A DNA stretch of 42,500 nucleotides. Origin: Glandiceps talaboti (Eukaryota; Hemichordata; Enteropneusta; Spengelidae). Positions 24,482-42,500 of the stretch are shown one piece after another; position 1 is the stretch's first letter; the number at the start of each line of letters is the position of its first letter. The translations under genes were made by a program, and so were the position numbers. The notes beneath the pieces were generated by a model that made no database searches, was not told where the DNA came from, and saw only the letters and a list, made by a program, of their open reading frames with translations. The DNA lies in the NCBI RefSeq assembly GCF_964340395.1, contig NC_135566.1, positions 13,150,001-13,192,500 of the forward strand. The letters run 5' to 3'.

Positions 24482-25889
24482 CATGTCATTACTGAAGAAA
24501 CATGTGTTGCAGGGGAGAGACACAGTAGAGGACGTGAGTGGATTAATGTAAGGATTACAAATAGAGTCATGTAGAACTAAATCCGAATTTTTTTTCCAGT
24601 TTCAATTATTCAGCTCCCATTTCTTTCCTTCCTTTATTAACTTGAGTTAGCGCGAAAAACTTGAAATTATCCCCCTAGTACCATGTATATAGCAACCTTT
24701 TCTAAAACTGACAGTTTTCTACGAATCACTGATTATCAATTTGGTTTCAAAATAAAAATGTTATTCTGCTGATATGTGTTTTTCTTCTGAAAGAACTTAT
24801 TAAAACCATAATGTTCTCCAGTGTTCTTGTGTTTTCGAGATACCACAAATAATCATTGATCAACGGACGTGCATTTTCCCCCGTAAATTGTTTGATAGCT
24901 GGACCAGGCGTACCTGTTTTCATTATTTAGAATTTTATTGGTTATCACCTTTGGTTGTAAATGTATTAATCATTTGTATGTGGATGGCACATGGTGTTAA
25001 TCTCTCCTAATAGGGTGTCAACTTTTTTAATTAAAATGACCATATGGATGAAACATAGTTATTTTGTTCAGGATTTAGATTACAACACAGCGTGTTTTTT
25101 CTATTTATACAATGTGAAACAGCATAGACAAAGTCCGTGTTTGTAACTCAATGAAGATTCTAAAATACGTCAACGGTTTGTTATGTATGTGAATACAAAT
25201 ATTGCGCACATAAAAAAACCCTTGGGTTACAAACAAGTACTTGGTATACTTTATGTGACGTTGTTTTTGTCAATTAAAAAACTTAGGGAGATTTGTTCCA
25301 TTTCTAATTAAAAACCCGATCGGAAATGAATACCTCAATGCTCATCCATATGGCCACTTTATCGTGATGTTATTTGCAATCCAAAAGATCTGAAGTGGAA
25401 ATGCCTTGGTTTTTAAACTACCCACGTTTAAAAGTTATAATGTCCCTCACGTGTACCCAAATGATACTATTTTGTCTTTTGCAAAAATACACTCTTACCT
25501 GACAGTTTATTTTTAATTGCATGGGCGATGATGTGGATGACATTCTAGCGTTAAGTGAGATCTTTGTATACAGTGACTAATTTCGCCTTTCGTTCTTATT
25601 TAAACAGTTCGTTCGTTTTATGTTTTAGGCTTTTTGTTTGACTATGTATTGTTTTTATTTGTTGAGGTTTTTTTGATACAAAAATGTATCAGGGATGTTC
25701 GTGTTGCCAATAATAGTGTTTGGAATTTCGATAAACATCCGACTCCATCGACAAGTCAATATTTTCAACACGTTTGTACATTTAATATCATGACATTTGA
25801 AAGTAAGCGACGCACGTCGCATTTTCTGACGTTTTTTTCTGAGGCTAGCACAACGTACGGAAATGAAAATACATTTGGGGAAAAAAATG

Positions 25890-26300
25890 TTTGTTTCCGA
25901 TAACATGACTTCAGCAAATAGGGTAGATAGGTCGGAAATTTTAATTCATTTTATTTTATTTTATTTTAATTTTTTTTACAAATTGCTTCGACACCAATAT
26001 AAGATACTCGTCGGTCACAATACTTTCGTAAGAGTTTGATGAAGTGTAGAAGAATTAAAACAATTATAAGTTAAGTAGATGAACACGTTATGCAGACTGT
26101 ACTATTATAGTCTAAAAAGACCTAGTTTCTCTCTGGAATGCGATTATTTTTTTTAAAAAACTGACCAAAGCTGAGGCAAGGCATGAAGTGTACACGGAAA
26201 TTGAAGTAAATTCTTACCATTTTTACCTGTTTGCATGCAAACAATTCTTTAGAGTCGGGGCTTGAACTAGGGTCGTTCGAAATATCTGAAACGCACTATT
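25890..26300. repeat. dispersed repeat family H copy
   Basis: AACATGACTTCAGCAAATAG, then GGTAG and a TTTTA run, then ATTGCTTCGAC, CGGTCAC, AGTTTGATGAA and CTTGAACTAGGGTCG. Sub-segments recur near 2720-3030 and 41210-41300. Confidence 0.5.
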
Positions 26301-26644
26301 TTGCAGTTTTTCTCTGAATATGTGATTACATATGATATATTCTGAAAAATTTCTCGATTGTTTCTAATTTGGTATCGCCATTTATTTTCTCGGGTTTTCC
26401 TACTGCTGTCAGTTTCTTTCTTTACTACCATTTTTATAATTTTCGCGATGAGTTCGTTCTATAAACCGCCCTCTATACTACAATGTACCGATTACTCAAC
26501 TGAGAATTAATTACGCTGAGGGAGAAAGATTGAATAAATTAAATCCAGGCAGGCGGACAGACAGTATTCGAGTATTTATTGCCAGTGAAATCGTGGACAA
26601 CTGGAAATATATGGTGAAACACACAACTCCACACACATATGCGC

Positions 26645-26648
<4 letters not shown>

Positions 26649-26715
<67 letters not shown>
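26649..26715. repeat. (TA)n microsatellite with (ACTC)n downstream
   Basis: TA run of more than 60 bases. CA-rich sequence follows, then ACTC units at about 26755-26790. Confidence 0.95.
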
Positions 26716-26721
<6 letters not shown>

Positions 26722-26959
26722 ACAGCTACGCACACACACACATGCATGCACAACACACTCACTCACTCACTCACTCACTCACTCACTCACTTACACACTC
26801 AATTGTATACCCAGCCCACATTTACCAATCACCTTTAATAACTTATAATAAAACATTATTTCCAATGCAAATGTAAAAAACATAGTAACTTTAATTTCAA
26901 GCATATTGAGATAGTCTTACAAGTTACACCATTTTATCCCTACATACGAAGTAAATATT

Positions 26960-27740
26960 TAAAATCTACAAGTTGGTGAAGAAACCATCTACACATGAAG
27001 TAAATATTCAAATTTACATGTCGATAGAAAAAATTTGCATGTCGATAGAAAAAATTTGCATGTCGATAGAAAATTTCATCTACACATGAAGTAAATATTC
27101 AAATTTAGATGTCGATAGAGTAAATTTGCATGTCGTTAGAGTAAATTTGCCTGTCGATAGAAAAAATTTGCATGTCGATAGAAAATTTCATCTACACATG
27201 AAGTGAATATTCAAATTTAGATGTCGATAGAGAAAATTTGCATGTCGTTAGAGTAAATTTGCCTGTCGATAAAGTAAATTTGCATGTCAATAGAAAATTT
27301 CATCTACACATGAAGTGAATATTCAAATTTAGATGTCGATAGAAAAAATTTGCCTGTCGATAGAAAAAATTTGCATGTCGATAGAAAATTTCATCTACAC
27401 ATGAAGTGAATATTCAAATTTAGATGTCGATAGAGAAAATTTGCATGTCGATAAAGTAAATTTGCCTGTCGATAGAGAAAATTTGCATGTCGATAGAAAA
27501 TTCATCTACTCATGAAGTAAATATTCAAATTTAGATGTCGATAGAGTAAATTTGCATGTCGATAGAAAATTCATCTACTCATGAAGTAAATATTCAAATT
27601 TAGATGTCGATAGAGTAAATTTGCATGTCGTTAGAGTAAATTTGCATGTCGATAGAGTAAATTTGCATGTCCGCACAAAAATGTTATCTACATATTATGA
27701 AGCTACGTGTTAGTAAAGAATCCATCTACATGAAGTAAAT
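26960..27740. repeat. minisatellite built on a CATGTCGATAGA core
   Basis: Repeats of roughly 20-21 bases (AATTTGCATGTCGATAGA with A or T variants, some with CCTGTCG or CGTTAG). They are grouped into longer units that each include CATCTACACATGAAGT and AATATTCAAATTTA. At least six long units are visible. Part of the same repeat resumes at 28803-28870. Confidence 0.9.
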
Positions 27741-27747
27741 ATTTAAG

Positions 27748-27886
27748 CAATAAACCACCCCCTGGGGATGGTATACCAAGAGGTTTTGACCAGTGAACGA
27801 AATATATGCACGAGCGATAGCGAGTGCATATATTGAGTTCACTGGTCAAAACCGAGTGGTATACCTTCCCCAGGGGGTGGTTTATC
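27748..27886. mobile_element. near-perfect foldback, ~60-bp arms
   Basis: GCAATAAACCACCCCCTGGG near 27749 pairs with CCCAGGGGGTGGTTTATCGC near 27871. GGTTTTGACCAGTGAAC pairs with GTTCACTGGTCAAAACC, and ATATATGCAC pairs with GTGCATATAT around a short GAGCGATAGC loop. The minisatellite is interrupted at this point. Confidence 0.8.
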
Positions 27887-27888
27887 GC

Positions 27889-28802
27889 TATTATATTATA
27901 CCAGTATATTGAAAATATCGGAAACAAGATAAGAACTAACGTTTTCTCGTTTCATATGCGCCCCGGTGGCTAATTTGCATAACAATAACGCTGCTTTCAA
28001 GACAGCTGATCTTGGCCTCAACGTGAACGTCGTGCAGCGACTGGATTTATTTTATCTGCTCGTCGTTTCTAGGGATAATCTGTACATTGATCGGCTCATT
28101 AAAAGTGCACAGTGATGAATAAACAACCTGTTTGACTCAAGGTATAAACTTGAAGTGGTTTATTGAATACAGCATGCTTCGCTCGTTCGCGGCCGAATTC
28201 GCGACTCGGTGAAGTGATAGACAGGTTGATATTTACAATGTATTTATATTACTGGAAGTTACGTCAGTAGATTTTCGGGTTTGAGGATTTCCCTTTCGTA
28301 TTGATGACTGATACTCTAGGACAGGATCCCAGACAAATTTATATTTAGATTAATGGTAAGTCGGCCAGTGTAAGCTCTTTCACTTGCTTCATTTTTATGA
28401 CAGGACAGGACAGCTCACCAATGTTTCCACTCCAACTAGCCGCGCCGCGCCGAGGCTAGCTGGGACCGATTTCGTGCATGCCTTGACCTTAGTACATGTA
28501 GTAGGTGATGATTTGAACAAATGCGCGATGACTTGGTTGCTTTCGAAATTTCCTTCAATAATTTCTCATAAAATATTGTCTCATTGAGAGAAAATCCTCC
28601 TCTGACAATTCGAAGAGTTCACTATCAGTATCACGGCGGACTACAACTCAACGCTCGTAGACGAACAAAATTTGGACGCGTGCCAGCAGTGCATTATCGT
28701 ACCAGCAGTGCATTATCACTCGTTTTAGACGCGCTAGTTCGATGTCTAGACCAATCAGATCCCTCGATGTCCACCATCAATATACTGGTATAATATAATT
28801 AT
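27889..28802. mobile_element. ~0.9-kb segment flanked by ~23-bp inverted repeats, inserted in the minisatellite
   Basis: ATTATATTATACCAGTATAT at about 27890 is mirrored by ATATACTGGTATAATATAAT at about 28781. The enclosed sequence is richer in CpG than its surroundings, with sites such as CGCGCCGCGCC, and has an octamer-like ATTTGCAT near 27973. It has no long ORF. Minisatellite sequence resumes right after the second repeat. Possibly a non-autonomous DNA element; no transposase seen. Confidence 0.5.
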
Positions 28803-28915
28803 AAATTTACATGTCGAGAGAGAATATTTGCATGTCGATAGAAAATTCCATCTACAAAAAAGAAGAAGTAAACCTTCAATATGTGCGTGTTAATATAATA
28901 GAGAATTTAATTCAT

Positions 28916-28921
28916 TTATGA
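28916..28921 (-). terminator. candidate poly(A) signal of GH9 gene B
   Basis: Coding-strand ATTAAA (a common variant) about 125 nt after the TAG at 29044-29046. No canonical AATAAA was seen in this interval. Confidence 0.4.
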
Positions 28922-29043
28922 TTTTAACTAAATATTCAAAAAGACAATTTCGATATTTGGACCACTACACGACCATAACATCGTGACGTCATAAAACTGT
29001 CACCGCCATCTTGTTTTCTGCCTTTTCCAGTGAGTTTCTATGG

Positions 29044-37492
<8,449 letters not shown>

Positions 37493-39022
37493 AATGTAAC
37501 CATCAACATTTCAATTCAAGAAGGAAGGCAACATAACATTGACCTATGGAAAAGAATTTGTAAAATTTGTGACAGTGGTGACGTAGAAGATGAATATCAC
37601 TTTCTTTCTAGTATGTTCCTTCTACGACGATGAGAGGAAAAAAAATACATCCCAATAGAATTCATAGCCGAGCCAAATTTTAATAAATTCATAAAACTGA
37701 TGAGAACAAACAAACCTGAACTTCAGACACCAGTATGTAAATTTGTATACAATGCATTTAAACAAAGAGAGATGCTTACAGGTGAAATAATGTAATACTA
37801 GTATTTATTCCAACCAATGATATGTGACTTTGATTTTGAGTTTGTTGTACATTTCTTACATTGTATATGGGCCGGGGGCCTTGTAAATCAATAAACATAT
37901 TGTTATTAATACACTCTCAGCTTGAAATATACTAACTGGAAGACGGTATGTTGATCTCACGAAATACACAAAGCCATATGTGTACATGTTTCATTTGTAA
38001 TGACTTAAAATGTTCATGATGACATAGTTTCATTATTTGATTCTATACAAAACAAAAAGGGATTTTCATTTAAAATACTAAAAGCGTACACCATTTCATT
38101 ATTTTAAATGAATATTGTAGTAGACAAATGACTATCCTGTAACAGTTGTGGTCGTATTTGTTTACTCAATAATCGATATTTTGTACGGAATATTACTATC
38201 TGATTAATCGACAAAAGTGCCATCCTACGGGGAATCGAATGACACTTCTCGAGGATACGCTTTGTCGCAAGCCAGAGTATTCATTGTTTTGTTTTTCTGT
38301 TGGAGCAATGACAACTCAAGGCGTTGTTTGTTCTTTAACGATCGTTGCCTCAAAGGGGTACATATTTGGTGTTACGACGAAACGGATTTGCCACTCTATT
38401 ATTCCCATGCATGTCAGGACTAATGGGGGGGGGGTTACTGTTCAGCGGGGAAGGTGTGAAAATAATCAAAATGACAGGCTTTAATCGGATAATTCACCTT
38501 GACAACCTTCATGTCAATTAGATTAATAAAGTAATTTAGACAAATCAACACAGAGACAATTTAAGTCAATCATAAACAGTGTTACGGAAATCAAACCTCT
38601 GTTTTAATTAATTCATGAACACTTTATAGTGATTGGTAGTGTGATTAATAATATGGAAATGATTGATTTTTGGTACTAGGGGAGCTCAGAGATTTCTTCA
38701 CCCATGATCGCCTTCCAGTAATCGATCCCACCGTGAGTTCGGTGTAATATCACATGTATCCTGTTGAGCCCTAATATCCGGACTGTAATAAATCAGTGCG
38801 AGGTACTGTCATATATATAACCTTTCTTAGTAATATTATTCCGGCAAGTCACCTCTCGCTATAAAGTGAATAAAAGTTCTCTAGAGTTTATCCAAGCCCC
38901 CCCCCCCTCCTTTTTTTTTTTTTTTTACATCTGATAGATAGAAACTCAGCGATGTCGACAATCTTGATCATAATGTTCTAAGTTGTTATGTCTCGTTGTA
39001 CGAATTCTTGATTCTATTTACA

Positions 39023-39383
39023 GCGCCTTTCAAGTTACTGTTGACTGGTTCTGTTTGATAAAAACCATGTAGAAATCAATACGAAACTGCACAGGCTACG
39101 CTTTACATTTTAAGATATCAAGACTGTAATTTCATATTTTGTCTGAATGAAGTCAACTATTCAAACGTATTGCAACTAGACGCATACATTTTGGCGCCAA
39201 TGTTTTGATGTCTGCATTTGATGTCTGCATGGTGGGAACCTTTTAGTTCCTTTTATTTGGACAAAATGTAGCAAGAAAGGTATTCATTCAATCTTGCTAC
39301 CTTAGAGTGTAGCATGAATGTGTAGTTTCTTATTAGATATTAGATTATGTATGGTTGTATGAAACAGTGCCAGAGAACTGTAA
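39023..39383. mobile_element. inverted-repeat element, family A copy 4 (most complete)
   Basis: Left arm: AGCGCCTTTCAAGTTACTGT, then TCTGTTTGATAAAAACCATG, AAACTGCACAGGCTACGC and TTTTAAGATATCAAG. Right arm: CTTGCTACCTTAGAGTGTAG, TGTGTAGTTTCTTATTAG, then ATGGTTGTATGAAACAGTGC, the inverted counterpart. The interior has TTTTGGCGCCAATG and repeated ATGTCTGCAT. About 360 bp, arms about 100 bp, no ORF. Confidence 0.7.
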
Positions 39384-41021
39384 CTTTCAATGCGCAGTAA
39401 GCAGCAACTCGGAAATGTCAGCAGTCTTGTTCAACGAATGATTCATTCTGTTGCGTTTACTATATTATAGTAATAGTAAATATCACGCCACCTACGACCG
39501 AACGTCTACATGCTATTGTCTGGTTAGAGAAAAAAATGAAGTACAATTTACGTATAATGGGTACATTTTAATTTACTGGTATGCCTGAAAAAGTACATGT
39601 TACAGTGGCAAGGAGTATAGTTTGGCGACGATCTGATAGGCACATACTGGATGGATAAGGTAATGTTAGCTCAAGCAAAAAAAATGTAGCAATATTGGTA
39701 AGATTTTTGTTATGCCTGATAAAAGTTGTTAGTATGATTTTCGTCGTGTGGAAGGCGATAAAATGTAGCAATGTTAGCAAGATTTTTATCGAACAAAATG
39801 TCAATTTGTTTCAACTTGACTGATTTTCACTGTATTATGAGCGTTCTCCCATCTTGCTGAGTTCTTCAAATTCGTTTGACTGCTTTGCGAATTCTACCAC
39901 CTAGTTATTCATGTTTAGTTCGTTCAAGACTTTATCTATTCTTTATTGCCAATGGTATTTGTATTCTACACGACAAATACTTCTGAATTTAATATTTATA
40001 TATATTGTAGTTTCACATACATTACTAGTAAAACTGAACAGTTGTCCGTTAGAGGGCGCTATACCGTAGAAAGATTTATGCACCGACCCAGTGCGGCACT
40101 TGCCATGCTTACAGCAATTACTTTTTTCGGGGGTGGGGTTATCTTAGCTTTGTTGATTGAGGAAGGAATGTTGAAAGAACTATCAATTATGAAATTCCCC
40201 TGGACAGGAAATTGACTAGTGCAAGGCTACCCATAATAATCACAATTGACACAACAGTCTAACATTCACTTTTCATGCATAACACATCGACTGAATGTTT
40301 TTTTTTGTACCCATGACAGGTGCGTCCGTTCAATCATTTACCCGCCATGTATTGTGGGTCATCAATTTTTGTCTGTTCTGTATGTTTAACTTGATGTGTT
40401 TTAGGAGTTGACTTATTCGACTGGTGCAGTACTGTCGTGTTCGTAGGCTTGTACATTTAGCTTTAGGGGATAATCACCAAATTAGTCATGAAAACACATG
40501 TACAATTTAATTGTCTATATAATCCTTACGCTTGACAGACGAGATGTTCCCGTGTCGTGTCCATATAACCTTTGACCATATACTTTTATGCTGGACCAAA
40601 ATACGATTTTTATATGAAATAAAATTTATGTAATAAGCCGTCATATTGACATCAATTGTGTAAATATTAATTTATTTTTTAAAAAGTATAATTTCCTGGG
40701 ATCACGTGATAACATATACTAGCAATACTCCCAGGTCCATTTTGGACCGTAGGGAGACATCAGAGAAAATTAACATATTATATCAATTTGCAACCTGATG
40801 ATGCTCGCTTAATAGAGCGAAAGCTAGTCAGCATTTTGGGAAACCTTCTGCGTTAACTTGTGTTGAGACCACCCGGTTTTCGATTGTGTTTTTATTATAT
40901 TAATATAGGACTGTTGATTTCTATGGCAATTTCCACTTTTATTTTCCCCCAACAGGATTTTAGGATTTGTTTATGTCACCAACAACAACTGAGGCCAAAG
41001 AAACCATGTAAAAAAATAGTC

Positions 41022-41083
41022 TCGGTTACCCAGACTTTCGCCCTTGAGGGCGTCAGCCCAGATCGGCGAGAGTCTGGGTAACC
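41022..41083. repeat. short perfect hairpin
   Basis: CGGTTACCCAGACTTTCGCC is matched in inverted orientation by GGCGAGAGTCTGGGTAACCG with one mismatch, around a CGCCC..GGGCG inner stem. Confidence 0.85.
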
Positions 41084-41209
41084 GACACTCTGTTTAAGAA
41101 ACAAAACAGCCTCGCCTCACCTAACCCCTCGCCCTCACACAAATAAAACAGTAAACAACTATACACGTCTACACTATTACAAATATGGCGAAACAAATAA
41201 TTGTGTGTT

Positions 41210-41300
41210 TCTGTTAACATGGCCTCAGAAAATAGGGTAGTATGGGTAGGTAGGTTAGGATTTTATCTTTTTATTTTATTTTATTCTATTTTATCTTTAC
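41210..41300. repeat. dispersed repeat family H, fragment
   Basis: AACATGGCCTCAGAAAATAG then GGTAGTATGGGTAGGTAG and TTTTATTTTATT closely follows 25902-25965. Confidence 0.5.
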
Positions 41301-41759
41301 CTTTTTTTAAATGTTGGCTTTGAAACCATGTTTGTGATTCCCTCCTCAAAGATTTAAAACTGACGTGTTCTATATTAATTTTCCATTTTTGTTTTTATTT
41401 ACTGCCAAAAACAACTGTATATGTTGATGTGGGGGTATACCTCGGTGTTATGATTATAGACGAAGCAAGTGAAATACAACAATTTAGTTGGAGACCCTGA
41501 TTAATTATAAACAAAGTTTATCCATGTTTTTTTAATTTAAAAAAAAAGAAGTTTCCCTTGAAATACAGGGTCAACGCCATCACTAGGCCCACATTCTCAC
41601 TAGACTACTAGGTACGCGGCGAATGCGTGTGCGGAAATTTTCGAGACACAGGCGAGAAGATGTTGAATTTGGTAACATTGAAATTGTCATTGTTCGCGTT
41701 GAACTTATCAAAGTTACTTTACAATCGCAATACAATAAGCATATCTTAAGTTGCTCAGG

Positions 41760-41812
41760 TTTATTTATTTATTTATTTACATTTATTCATTCATTTATTT
41801 ATTTATTCTTGT
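41760..41812. repeat. (TTTA)n microsatellite
   Basis: Imperfect TTTA/TTCA units. Confidence 0.9.
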
Positions 41813-42110
41813 TCTGATTATCACTGTTATTGTTTACACGTACACGGCGACTATAAAAAAAACTCTGAAACTATGCACGTTATTGCCATCGGACACTTAA
41901 TTTGGTAAACGGATGGTGTTCTCAACCATATACACACAGCTATGTATAATGTACTGGTGTAAGTGTTTTGTTTTGTTTTTCATATGCAGGGTGATCGCCG
42001 TCCCTAGACCCAATGATAACCACAAGGTGTTTTGCACATTAACTGTGTGGGACGCGATGTGTGGGAGCAGCTGTTGCCCGCCCTCTATCAGAAAATCACA
42101 GCACTGCAGT

Positions 42111-42258
42111 GATGACGTCACAACCAATCAAATAAGTGGATTGTAAGATGTACTGCAGTAGCATCGATTGAATAGTAAATAGCCAGCGACTCCAATATTC
42201 AGTAAAATCATAGCAAATTTCCCTCTAGCGTCGTTGGATTCGCTTCGTAATTTCACAG
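42111..42258 (+). promoter_or_regulatory. candidate promoter and 5' untranslated exon of a gene to the right
   Basis: A full CRE palindrome TGACGTCA (42113-42120) is followed four bases later by CCAAT (42124-42128). About 130 bases on, TTTCACAG|GTAAGT gives a consensus 5' splice site with the exon ending at 42258. No ATG-led frame is needed between them. This fits a CCAAT/CRE promoter with a non-coding first exon, but no coding exon lies inside the window to confirm it. Confidence 0.3.
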
Positions 42259-42266
42259 GTAAGTCC

Positions 42267-42500
42267 TTAAATGATTCTTAGTCTTATGCTATGTTTGAAA
42301 TACAATGACATTTTTAGGCGATACTCGCCAAGCGAGTCCGTTCGCTCGGTCGTCTGCTCGTTGGAAGTGAGGATCGTTCCAGGCTCGTACACGTAGTAAA
42401 CATATATGTCGTATAAAATATCGACACCGTTTTGTAGCGACAGGTATTTCGAAACGTTGCCGATGAAAACGTCACAAACCGACTTGCGGTTGCCATTCAA
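42267..42500 (-). CDS. possible coding fragment at the right edge, unidentified
   Basis: The minus strand is open from the window edge for 77 codons, with a stop at 42267-42269. The segment CDVFIGNVSKYLSLQNGVDI then LYDIYVYYVYEPGTIL has mixed hydrophobic and polar residues that look protein-like. The plus strand is also open over much of the same DNA (from an acceptor-like TTTTTAG at 42317), so strand is uncertain. No family recognised. Confidence 0.25.
   Translation of the reverse strand: MNGNRKSVCDVFIGNVSKYLSLQNGVDILYDIYVYYVYEPGTILTSNEQTTERTDSLGEYRLKMSLYFKHSIRLRII

Larger units (their letters stand above)
37901..42110. other. intergenic region, repeats and no supported gene
   Basis: Contains a family A copy (39023-39383), a T-run near 38918, repeated AAAATGTAGCAAT-TT motifs (39680-39800), a hairpin at 41022-41083, family H repeat sequence (41210-41300) and a TTTA array (41760-41812). 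The open frames of 60-90 codons here have no recognisable domains or flanking splice signals that I would defend. Confidence 0.55.

Noticed and set aside
25037-25356. Inverted CCATATGGATGA pair as transposon ends
   Set aside because: Only about 15 bases pair well; outside and inside this the arms do not match, so chance or a very old element cannot be excluded.
39568-39804. Minus-strand open frame with a signal-peptide-like start, as possible first exon of GH9 gene B
   Set aside because: It is made of internally repeated sequence (AAAATGTAGCAAT units) and has no donor that joins in phase to the acceptor at 37433.
40080-40215. Plus-strand open frame with a hydrophobic segment
   Set aside because: No homology recognised, no splice or promoter context, and the length is within chance for AT-rich DNA.

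Overview
This window is from an animal nuclear genome, most likely a marine invertebrate; the phylum is not resolved. The genes are split into short exons with GT-AG introns. There is no operon structure, and the DNA is AT-rich and full of microsatellites, foldback elements and dispersed repeats. Secreted GH9 cellulases with the metazoan exon style occur in many molluscs, annelids, brachiopods, echinoderms, hemichordates, tunicates and amphioxus, so they do not fix the lineage. All gene models below were assembled by hand from exon reading frames, splice sites and phase agreement.

Left third (1-13.8 kb). A partial minus-strand gene (exons between 3570 and 393, continuing beyond the left edge) encodes a SIR2-like protein that most resembles the animal FAM118 branch. 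Divergent from it, a plus-strand gene (8 coding exons, 7401-12525, 504 aa) encodes a death-domain protein with an unrecognised N-terminal region and a long hydrophilic tail. A SIR2-like (NAD-binding fold) gene head-to-head with a death-domain gene is the most suggestive functional pairing here, but a functional link is inference.

Centre and right (14.7-37.5 kb). Two tandem minus-strand GH9 endoglucanase genes (A: 22087-14905, 538 aa; B: 37492-29044, 538-542 aa) each have 10 coding exons. Eight internal exons have identical lengths (177, 185, 160, 97, 160, 145, 175, 185 nt), and each gene ends in a tiny last exon (38 or 32 nt). Both keep the DAGD, HHR and D...E active-site motifs. Both share an unusual acidic N-terminal segment with a WQY/PPM motif and a Lys-Arg-Ser site. 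Exon identity between the copies is patchy, as expected of gene conversion. The 5' end of gene B lies against a LINE remnant, so its start is uncertain.

The rest is intergenic or intronic DNA: at least four copies of one inverted-repeat element family, several unrelated foldbacks, a ~0.7 kb minisatellite interrupted by an insertion, and long microsatellites. The right edge (42.1-42.26 kb) holds a CRE/CCAAT promoter-like stretch followed by a 5' splice site. I saw no rRNA or tRNA genes and no CRISPR array.
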